From a virus: 64,000 bases of DNA. Location: positions 16,844 through 80,843 of the IMG/VR virus record IMGVR_UViG_3300027987_000368; one strand, 5' to 3'. Position numbers and translations under genes: made by a program. Shown piece by piece: positions 1 to 6,449 of the stretch (the first letter of the stretch is position 1; the number at the start of each line of letters is the position of its first letter). Below the pieces are notes generated by a model. The model did no database searches, was not told the DNA's origin, and saw only the letters and a program-made list of their open reading frames with translations.

Positions 1-285
1 GGACACAGCACTGGCCACGGCTCGCGGCTCGACCGGGATCTGACCTCGCTCGCCAACGTCCACACCTACGCCCGCGAAGAGCTCGTAGCTGAGTTCGCGG
101 CTGCGTTCCTGCGCGCCCACGCTGGCATCGTTGACGACGTCGAGACCGAGCAATCGGCTGCCTACCTGCGCGGGTGGGCGAGCAAGATCCGCGAGGATCC
201 CAAGGTCCTGACCTGGGCTGCGTCGCAAGCTCAGAAGGCCGTTGACCACGTGCTCACCCACAATGCCGAAGCTGTCGCGGCGTAG
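1..285 (+). CDS. ArdC-like anti-restriction protein, C-terminal end (5' cut by window)
   Basis: Frame 1 is open from the first base to TAG at 283-285 (94 residues). It begins GHSTGHGSRLDRDL and continues YAREELVAEFAAAFLRAHAGI, then a WAASQAQKAVDHVL end. This matches the C-terminal zincin part of ArdC/DUF1738 proteins, where HELxHxTGH is followed by a conserved YAREELxAE helix. The first metal-binding residues lie to the left of the window. ArdC proteins bind ssDNA and protect incoming DNA from restriction, so this gene may extend a block of anti-defence genes beyond the window. The family match is clear; activity cannot be judged from the fragment. Confidence 0.8.
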   Translation, partial: GHSTGHGSRLDRDLTSLANVHTYAREELVAEFAAAFLRAHAGIVDDVETEQSAAYLRGWASKIREDPKVLTWAASQAQKAVDHVLTHNAEAVAA

Positions 286-290
286 CGTGC

Positions 291-335
291 TCGACATGAC
301 CACATTGTCTGACTCGGATAATGTGGTCATGTCGA
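291..335. repeat. 16-bp perfect inverted repeat downstream of ardC-like gene
   Basis: Arms 291-306 and 320-335 are perfect reverse complements (TCGACATGACCACATT / AATGTGGTCATGTCGA) around a 13-bp loop. The element sits 6 bp after the ardC-like stop. There is no T-tract, so an operator or mRNA-structure role is as likely as termination. A 16-bp half-site differing at one base (CGGACAATGTGGTCAT) recurs at 5764-5779. Confidence 0.7.
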
Positions 336-352
336 CTTGGGTTATTATCTTC

Positions 353-630
353 ATGAACTCGCCTGATCACGTCGACGACGTCCGGTGCCGGATTTACGGC
401 GGCGACAGCAACCAAGAAGACGAAGACCGGCGTGTCAGCTTCGTCAAGTCATGCGCGGGCGCGGGCGTGATCGACTGCCGGCCTACGATGGCTTCGTCGC
501 GGCCATGCAAGGCCGGGGCTGGCTGCCCATCGAGCCGGAGTTCGAGCCCAACCCCGACGGCGAGGGCAAGATCGGCCGGTGGAGGCTCACCGACAAGGGC
601 CGAGTCGAAGCGGGTGATCTGATCCGCTAG
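353..630 (+). pseudogene. Small unknown protein, reading frame apparently shifted
   Basis: The frame starting ATG at 353 has coding-like GC-rich third positions until about base 470. The coding-like signal then continues in the frame one base back, as RLPAYDGFVAAMQGRGWLP and on to TAG at 628-630. An alternative is a separate 59-residue gene from ATG 451. No family is recognised. It converges with the minus-strand gene at 627, overlapping by 4 bp. The shift could be a sequencing error, a real mutation or an overlapping gene pair. Confidence 0.4.
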
Positions 631-2468
631 GGATCAATCGCGTCGAGCGCGAGCTGGAAGCGCCGCTTCGCTATCGTGTGGCGCGCGACCGGCTCGAGTT
701 CGGCGATCTCCCGCGCGAGCGCAGCGGGACGAGCGCCGCGGGCGTGCCCTGGCGCCGGGTGGACCGGCTCGGTCCCATCGCAGCTGCGGCCCATCTTGGT
801 CCCGTTGACAGCGAACCTCGAGACCGCGGAGCCGTCGATCGAGGTCACGCCGAGATCGCGGCAGAGCGCGGCGCGGCGCTCACCGTTGACCCTGCCCACG
901 TGCACCCGCACCCCAAGCTCTAGCCCGAGCTCGGCCCAGTCGTGGACGGTCCGCCACTTCCACATGGGGGTGCCAGGGCCCGCGCTCCCGCCGACGAAGA
1001 TCCCGCCGATCCGGTGCCGCTCGAGCGCGCGCCGGACCTCGAGCACGGTCATCCCGTCTTGGACCGCGAGCAGCCAGTTCGGCGAAGCGGCGGCGGCGAG
1101 GCCGTTGCGGTGCTGCTTCCACCAGGCGATGGAGAACGCGAGCGAGTCGGCGCCGCCTGCGACGATGTCCGGGAGCACGGCGAAGCTCGGCTGCTCGAGC
1201 TCGACCGCGCGCGCGAGCAGCCGCACGAATGGCTCCTCGAGCCAGGCCTTGCCCGCGACGTGGCAGGCCCAGGCGCCGTTGTCGATAGCCCATGGCAGGC
1301 CAGTCACGGGCTTCGTGTGGCCGCTCAGGTCGTCGAGCTTGTGCCCGCCACGTTTGAGCTTGCGGACGCGGCAGAGATCCGGCGCGGTCTCGGGGTCGTG
1401 GCCCATCGAGATGTGCTCGCCCCGCGGGACGACGCGGGTGGCATCCCTGGTGAGCGTGGTCCCGTCGAGCAGCATAGTCATGAGCGGCGTGTCGCGGGCA
1501 TCGAGCAGCGCCTCTCCGCCGTCGCGGATCAGACGGTCGATCCAGTCGTCACCATCAAATTCTGGCGGCACCGGACCAGGCTCCGGCATGTCCGCGAGTC
1601 GCCGTCGCAACGCTGGTATCCACTCGATTGGCGGGACCACGCCCGCGAGGTTGTGGCCGGTGCCGCGGCAGTCGTTACACTGGGGCAGCACGACGAGCCC
1701 AACATTGAGAGATTCGCTAACCGCCTCTATTATTCGCCATTGCGAGTAGTCCGACTCGGCGCGGGTGTGCATGAGCCGCTCATAGAGCTGGCGGCCGACA
1801 ACCAGGGGCTGAAGCTCAGTATCACCTGCCATGTCAGCTGACCGCGCCACCCGATGCACTGCGGCCAGCGCATCGTCGAAGGTGTCAGCGGTCCCAGTGC
1901 ATGCCTGGCACTCGCTCGGCTGCACCGGCGCGCTCGGGGCCCAAGAGCATCGACCGTCGAGCATGTCGAGCAGACGCTGGCCCAAGCGCGCGAGGGTCTT
2001 GCCCGCGGCGGCGCTCCGCTTGGCTCCGGTCTTGGCGTAGGCGCGGGAGAGCTTGCCTGGCCAGCCGCCACGATGCGTCAGCTTCTTGGCTCCGAAGTAG
2101 CACCCGCCCGGGCAATCGGCATCGAAGAACGCCACCCCGCGACCATCGCAGACGTCGCAGGCTTCGATGTCCTCGCCTCGCTCAAACCCGCTAGACCAAT
2201 TCGAGTCGAAGGTCCCACGGATGCGATTTTCCGGCCCCAGCCCGAGGTCTCGCGTCCAGTCCTCGAACACCTCCTGTTCGTCGGCCAGCGCCACCAGGCT
2301 CCGGCCGTACTCGCGGGCGGCGTGGACATCGAAGGTTCGGCCGAATCCCCAAGCGTCGAGCGAGCGATTGGAGTCGTCATCTGGCAACGACTCGAAGATC
2401 AACTGCTCGACGTTCCGCCGGTGGCGCTGCATTGCGTGGACCCGCTTGGGCCCCACCGACTGAGTCAT
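627..2468 (-). CDS. DpdA-like (TGT-family) 7-deazaguanine transglycosylase with Cys-rich N-terminal region
   Basis: 613 residues. Residues about 345-555 resemble phage queuine-tRNA-ribosyltransferase-like/DpdA proteins (the type annotated in actinobacteriophages as DUF7221): PWAIDNGAW (392-400), a PDIVAGG strand at 433-439 whose Asp is a candidate nucleophile, IGGIFVGGSAG (487-497) and SIDGSAVSRFA (543-553). DpdA enzymes exchange guanine in DNA for preQ0-type bases and so protect against restriction. The first 340 residues are not recognised and carry DnaJ-like CxxCxGxG motifs (CDVCDGRG 104-111, CNDCRGTG 264-271) plus further Cys pairs, likely metal-binding. There are no preQ0 synthesis genes in the window, so the base would have to come from the host or from genes outside. 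It is the last gene of a minus-strand chain; its ATG overlaps the preceding stop (ATGA). The enzyme family is probable; the substrate is inferred. Confidence 0.65.
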   Translation of the reverse strand: MTQSVGPKRVHAMQRHRRNVEQLIFESLPDDDSNRSLDAWGFGRTFDVHAAREYGRSLVALADEQEVFEDWTRDLGLGPENRIRGTFDSNWSSGFERGEDIEACDVCDGRGVAFFDADCPGGCYFGAKKLTHRGGWPGKLSRAYAKTGAKRSAAAGKTLARLGQRLLDMLDGRCSWAPSAPVQPSECQACTGTADTFDDALAAVHRVARSADMAGDTELQPLVVGRQLYERLMHTRAESDYSQWRIIEAVSESLNVGLVVLPQCNDCRGTGHNLAGVVPPIEWIPALRRRLADMPEPGPVPPEFDGDDWIDRLIRDGGEALLDARDTPLMTMLLDGTTLTRDATRVVPRGEHISMGHDPETAPDLCRVRKLKRGGHKLDDLSGHTKPVTGLPWAIDNGAWACHVAGKAWLEEPFVRLLARAVELEQPSFAVLPDIVAGGADSLAFSIAWWKQHRNGLAAAASPNWLLAVQDGMTVLEVRRALERHRIGGIFVGGSAGPGTPMWKWRTVHDWAELGLELGVRVHVGRVNGERRAALCRDLGVTSIDGSAVSRFAVNGTKMGRSCDGTEPVHPAPGHARGARPAALAREIAELEPVARHTIAKRRFQLALDAIDP

Positions 2469-2764
2469 GGCGCGAGGTCCTCGCCTTGATCGTCAAGGTC
2501 GCGCTGCCGCTGGCGATCGTCTTCGGCGAGCTGCGCCGCGTGACCGACCACGATCAGGATGTGCCCGAGCGTCAGGACTGCCAAGGCGACGCCGGCCATC
2601 AAAAACGCGTCGGTGACGACGGGCGTCCAGATGATGGCAGCTATCCACCCCAGCGAGAGAATGACGCTCGATGCGATCGCGTGCTTGCCCCCGGCTACCG
2701 CCGTCGAGGTGGCTACGTCGGTCCACATGCTCGGCTTGGCGGTCGGGGTCTTGCTCGGTTTCAT
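2465..2764 (-). CDS. Small two-helix membrane protein
   Basis: 99 residues starting MKPSKTPTAKPSMW. Two hydrophobic stretches (about 33-50 and 55-75) suggest two transmembrane helices, followed by a charged tail rich in Asp, Gln and Arg. The stop overlaps the start of the DpdA-like gene by 4 bp, so the two are probably translated together. No family is recognised; a phage-encoded inner-membrane protein is as far as the sequence goes. Confidence 0.65.
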   Translation of the reverse strand: MKPSKTPTAKPSMWTDVATSTAVAGGKHAIASSVILSLGWIAAIIWTPVVTDAFLMAGVALAVLTLGHILIVVGHAAQLAEDDRQRQRDLDDQGEDLAP

Positions 2765-2775
2765 GGGGGGAGCAA

Positions 2776-3462
2776 TCAGCCAGAGCCTGTTCGATTCCCT
2801 GCGCTGGTCTCGCGGGCGTAGAGCCAGCGCCAAGCCCGGACCAGCGGACCGTGCCGCGCGGCGAGCTCGGCCAGGCGCTCGGACCACGGCTGCCCGACGG
2901 CCAGCGCCTGGTCGGTCGCCATCATCCACTCGCCAGACAGCGGCTTGACGCCCATGCCCGCGAGCAAGCAGCCCGCGGCGACGGCTGGCTCCCAGCACAG
3001 CGCGATCACCAGCGGCTCGAGGTCGGCGAGCAGCACTCGAGCAGGTCGATCCGCGTCGGACTTCTTCGCGGTGATCGTGACCCCGCAAGTGAGTAGCCCG
3101 GGACGCAGGCGATCCGCGAACGCCTCGACCGGGGCCTTGGTCATCGCGTTCTCGTATCCACCAGACCCGCGCGCGCCGTAGTGCAGGAAGTCGAGCATCC
3201 ACCGAGCATCTCCGTGCGCCTTGTGAATCTGCCTGGATGGCTCTCGGGCGGTCCCGTTGACTCGCCGCCACATCCCCGCGAGCTCGGGATCCCGCTGATA
3301 CATCGTCGCCAGCGGCCGCTGCAGCTTGGCTCGATAGGTGCCCGCCGCGTGACCGATCGTCGGGATGCACGAGAGCACGAACGCGAGCGCCTCGCCCTCG
3401 ACGATCGGCGTGGTCACGGGCTCGCCCACGCCGGCGCCGAACAGGCTGATCTGCTCGCTCAT
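2776..3462 (-). CDS. Hypothetical protein, 228 aa
   Basis: Starts MSEQISLFGAG at 3462, chosen because its ATG overlaps the upstream stop (ATGA). A longer in-frame extension upstream is Arg/Pro-rich and would cover the neighbouring gene. Composition is that of a normal soluble protein, with no recognised motif. It sits between a zinc-ribbon-like protein and a membrane protein in the same operon-like chain. Confidence 0.7.
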   Translation of the reverse strand: MSEQISLFGAGVGEPVTTPIVEGEALAFVLSCIPTIGHAAGTYRAKLQRPLATMYQRDPELAGMWRRVNGTAREPSRQIHKAHGDARWMLDFLHYGARGSGGYENAMTKAPVEAFADRLRPGLLTCGVTITAKKSDADRPARVLLADLEPLVIALCWEPAVAAGCLLAGMGVKPLSGEWMMATDQALAVGQPWSERLAELAARHGPLVRAWRWLYARETSAGNRTGSG

Positions 3463-4121
3463 GTGGCCTCGGCCGCGTCGAGCATCTCCACCATCGCGTC
3501 GACGTGGGCGCCGAGCATGACGCCGTGGCCATGGCAGTCGGGGCACGGGTCCGCGACTGTATGGCCGGTGTTCATACAGTCCGAGCACCCGTAGCCCTCG
3601 AAGCGCCCGCTGGCGTGGTCGCAAATGCTCGGATGTCCATCACACCTCGGGCACTCTCCCCGCAGCCACGCAGCGATCCACTCGCCAAGCGGTTCGCCGG
3701 TGGTCATCAGGAGGTCAGCTTCAACGGCGAGCTGATCGCGTCGAACGGGTCGAGCGAGTTCGGCAACCACGCTGAAGTGCGCGCGATCGCGCGGCGCAAG
3801 CTCGCAAACGAGACGTGGCAGCGCATCGCGTTCGCTCTCGATTGGGTGGCTGTAGCTCGACTCGACACATGCAGCCCACAGGAGAGCTGTGAGCGCGTCA
3901 AGTATCCACTTTCGCGCGCACGCTGTGTTGTGCGTCACCATCACCACGCTCCCTACGATAGTCGCACTCCATTCTGGCCCAGGCACGAACCCGATCTTCA
4001 AGCTGACGCACTCGTGCTGAGCGAGGTGGCGGTCCAATAAGCTGACTGGGTTGGCCCGAGCATGTGATCGTCGCTGGCGGGTGTCCCACGTGCGGAACAC
4101 ATCTAGAACGTCAGCGTTCAT
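3459..4121 (-). CDS. Hypothetical protein with C-terminal Cys/His zinc-binding motifs
   Basis: 220 residues from MNADVLDVFRTW. The C-terminal third has CPRC, CSDC and CPDCHGHG clusters with nearby His residues, a likely zinc-ribbon or DnaJ-type zinc module. The N-terminal 140 residues are unassigned. Both ends overlap neighbours by 4 bp (ATGA). Similar CxxCxGxG clusters occur in the DpdA-like protein two genes on, so the zinc module may be a shared feature of this phage's small proteins. Confidence 0.7.
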   Translation of the reverse strand: MNADVLDVFRTWDTRQRRSHARANPVSLLDRHLAQHECVSLKIGFVPGPEWSATIVGSVVMVTHNTACARKWILDALTALLWAACVESSYSHPIESERDALPRLVCELAPRDRAHFSVVAELARPVRRDQLAVEADLLMTTGEPLGEWIAAWLRGECPRCDGHPSICDHASGRFEGYGCSDCMNTGHTVADPCPDCHGHGVMLGAHVDAMVEMLDAAEAT

Positions 4122-4333
4122 GTTCGAGACCGTGACGTTCGCATGTAGCGGTCGAGGTCGCGGCACGCCGCCGCCGTCTGTCCCCTGGCGACATCGAGCA
4201 CGGCCTCTGCCTGTTCGAGCACGGCCGCCGCCGCATCCTCAATCGCCTCCGATTCTGCCGCAGCCTGGCGCAGCTGCTCGAGCTGCTCGTCGAACCCCGT
4301 TGTCGTGTCGACGACCCGCTGTGGAATCCTCAC
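4118..4333 (-). CDS. Short coiled-coil protein (GTG start)
   Basis: 71 residues. The GTG at 4333 overlaps the upstream stop as GTGA and is preferred to an upstream ATG that would overrun that gene. The sequence is Ala/Glu/Gln-rich with heptad-like spacing (EQLRQAAAESEAIEDAAAAV), predicting one long helix or coiled coil. It is followed by the next gene with an ATGA overlap. Function unknown. Confidence 0.6.
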   Translation of the reverse strand: MRIPQRVVDTTTGFDEQLEQLRQAAAESEAIEDAAAAVLEQAEAVLDVARGQTAAACRDLDRYMRTSRSRT

Positions 4334-4500
4334 GACCCAAGCCTCGACAGCAAGATGGTGCACCCCAACGCGACCACGGCCGCGACCACGAAGATCAGCC
4401 CGGCGGTCCACGAGATGCGCGCAACGATGGCGAACATGACGAGCGTCGTCGCCAGCCAGGCGAGAACGGCAAAGCTTTGGGCGCCCGACTTGGCGTTCAT
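4330..4500 (-). CDS. Small membrane protein, 56 aa
   Basis: Starts MNAKSGAQSFAVLAW. Almost the whole protein is hydrophobic, in two stretches separated by a short ARISW turn, consistent with a two-helix membrane hairpin. It precedes the coiled-coil gene with a GTGA overlap. A lysis or superinfection role is possible for small phage membrane proteins, but nothing in the sequence decides this. Confidence 0.6.
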   Translation of the reverse strand: MNAKSGAQSFAVLAWLATTLVMFAIVARISWTAGLIFVVAAVVALGCTILLSRLGS

Positions 4501-4585
4501 TGGATAGCTCCGATGCGAATGTGATGAAGCACGACGTCCGCGACCGATGCTCATAGCGACTGATTCCCAGACATCATCCGAGACA

Positions 4586-5395
4586 TTATCGTGTATGCGT
4601 AACCGGAAGATGAATGCGATCCTCCTCGCGCTCGGCATCGTCCTCATCGAACTCGTCGTCGGAAAAGACCTGGCGGAGCGGGCAGTCCTTCCCGCGCTCG
4701 CACACAGACGCCTTGCACCGCACCTCGTCCTCATCGATCGCACCGCAGTGCTCGCACCATTCGTATTCGCCGGTATCGCTCCGCTTGAGATCGTCGTGGC
4801 CATTGGGAACCTCGAGCCGGACGTCGTGCTCGTCCATCCATTGAGAGAACACCTTGATCACGGCGTTCGCCTGGCGGACAGTGAGGGGATCTTCGTCGAA
4901 GTGCTCGCCCTCGCTCGCCCGCCCGCGCATGACCTCGTAGGCGTGCTCCATGCGGTCGTGGTAGTGCTCGGCCGTCCATCGCCAGTAGGGGACCTCGATC
5001 GGCAGCGAGCAGATAGGCCAGAACTCGGCCGCATGCTCGACGGTGATGGTCTCTCGCTCCCCGCCCAGCAGCTCGGCCTGGTCGGGAAGCAGCCGGGTCC
5101 AAATCTCGTCTACGAAGTGCTGGTGATCGCTGGCGATCGCTCGCACGTGCTTGTCCGTCAGCAGGCCAGCATCTTCCGCGCGCGCTGGCACGAGGTCCTG
5201 GCCGCGGCTCGAAGGGACACTGCGGGTGCGGAACTTGTCGCGGACCGCCCAACGCCACTCGGTGGGGTCGTCACCGAGCCCCAAGGCCTCGACGAGCATC
5301 GCCTTGTGGGACTCGATCAGGGCCAGCGTACCGACCTGAACATCGACGGGATGCAAGAGACCACGTGTGAACATGAACCTTGTTTCGACGGACAT
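4586..5395 (-). CDS. Hypothetical protein, 269 aa, acidic with C-terminal Cys cluster
   Basis: A soluble, acidic protein starting MSVETRFMFTRG. A CEHC pair is followed by CxxxxC-type cysteines near the C-terminus (EWCEHCGAIDEDEVRC), suggesting a zinc site, then a strongly acidic tail. The central part has Trp/Tyr-rich helices around EVPYWRWTAEHYHDRMEHAY. No family is recognised. It is separated from neighbours by about 85-100 bp on either side, so it may have its own promoter. Confidence 0.7.
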   Translation of the reverse strand: MSVETRFMFTRGLLHPVDVQVGTLALIESHKAMLVEALGLGDDPTEWRWAVRDKFRTRSVPSSRGQDLVPARAEDAGLLTDKHVRAIASDHQHFVDEIWTRLLPDQAELLGGERETITVEHAAEFWPICSLPIEVPYWRWTAEHYHDRMEHAYEVMRGRASEGEHFDEDPLTVRQANAVIKVFSQWMDEHDVRLEVPNGHDDLKRSDTGEYEWCEHCGAIDEDEVRCKASVCERGKDCPLRQVFSDDEFDEDDAEREEDRIHLPVTHTR

Positions 5396-5492
5396 CGCCC
5401 ACTCAACGTGGCCGGGCCCTTGCTATTCCTGCTGGCCGTTCGATTCCCAAGCCGAAGGTCCGGGACCGCCGTGAGGCGACCCCGGGTGAGAG

Positions 5493-5690
5493 CTACCAGT
5501 CGGGCTCGATCGGTTCGTCGACGTCGCCCTGGCTGTAGCCGCGGAAGATCTCCGGGCGAAACTGCGCGCGCTTGGCCTTCTCGCACTTGTCGCAGACGCG
5601 TCCGCAGTAGACGCCTTGGGCATCCTTGAGTTCCCAGGATGTTTTGCCGGAGCCACAGGGGCAAGTTCGGATTGGCTTGAACATGGTCAT
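5493..5690 (-). CDS. Small zinc-ribbon-like protein, 65 aa
   Basis: Starts MTMFKPIRTCPCGSGKTSWE. CPC near residue 10 and CGRVCDKC near 29-36 form a probable four-Cys zinc site. The tail is acidic. The AT-richer 85-bp gap upstream (5691-5775) contains TATATT and the half-site CGGACAATGTGGTCAT, so a regulated promoter may lie there. Confidence 0.6.
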   Translation of the reverse strand: MTMFKPIRTCPCGSGKTSWELKDAQGVYCGRVCDKCEKAKRAQFRPEIFRGYSQGDVDEPIEPDW

Positions 5691-5775
5691 TGTCTGGTCT
5701 TTCTGCCGGATGCTGCCGACATCAACAATATACGCGACATTGACGGAATCACGTTATCTGGACCGGACAATGTGG

Positions 5776-6207
5776 TCATCCCTCATCGACCCACCCATAG
5801 TGACGCGCGTCGGCGAGGATGTCGTCGTCGCTGTACCCGACGATGTCCTTCATGCCGATCAACGCCCTTCGCTTGTTCAGGTAGCGCCGAGCTCGGTCGG
5901 CGGGCTGCTCCCGCTTGAGCACGGCGGCGGCGGGCTCTTGCACCGCGAACCAATTACTCCCGCCGATGCTGCCGAGTTCGGCAACATCGCCTTTATCGTC
6001 CAATCGGACCATACACCGTATGGGTCGGCCCCATGTGATCGCATCGGTCCCGTTCCCGAACGCAGTCACCATCGATGTCAGCCAGGCGGTTGACGGCGCG
6101 TCTTTAGCCAGTGGAGGGCTCTGTTCAAAGACCAAGACCATAGCCAGGGTTCCAAGAGCGCCCTTGGTCATCACGATCGCTTTGCAGACGTCTGTGAGCT
6201 CATGCAT
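5776..6207 (-). CDS. Hypothetical protein, 143 aa
   Basis: Starts MHELTDVCKAIVMTK; a GTG nine codons upstream at 6234 is an alternative. The N-terminal half contains a hydrophobic segment (LGTLAMVLVF) and a WGRPIRCMVRLDDKGD strand-rich part; the C-terminus is charged and helical. No family is recognised. Confidence 0.6.
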   Translation of the reverse strand: MHELTDVCKAIVMTKGALGTLAMVLVFEQSPPLAKDAPSTAWLTSMVTAFGNGTDAITWGRPIRCMVRLDDKGDVAELGSIGGSNWFAVQEPAAAVLKREQPADRARRYLNKRRALIGMKDIVGYSDDDILADARHYGWVDEG

Positions 6208-6257
6208 GGCTGGGCCGACAGTTGGCGGCTTCACCTATTCCACGGCCGCCTGGGCAT

Positions 6258-6449
6258 CTAGCCCCCGGGCACATCGAGTGTGGTCGCGGGTGCGCTGGCG
6301 TTCGCCCACGCATCCAGCTTCGCCGCGTCACCCGATGATGCTCGAGTCGAGGCGCCGCACGGGCACGCCCCACGCCATCGCCCGTCGTCATGACGCCAAG
6401 CCAGCTTGAGCTTGCCGCACGCGAAGCAACCGGTGAGCAAGATCCTCAT
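6258..6449 (-). CDS. Small Cys-rich protein downstream of the C5 methyltransferase
   Basis: 63 residues, MRILLTGCFACGKLKLAW at the start. CFAC (8-11) and CPCG (31-34) form a likely zinc-binding ribbon. The ATG overlaps the methyltransferase stop by 4 bp, so it is translationally coupled. Function unknown. Confidence 0.6.
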   Translation of the reverse strand: MRILLTGCFACGKLKLAWRHDDGRWRGACPCGASTRASSGDAAKLDAWANASAPATTLDVPGG

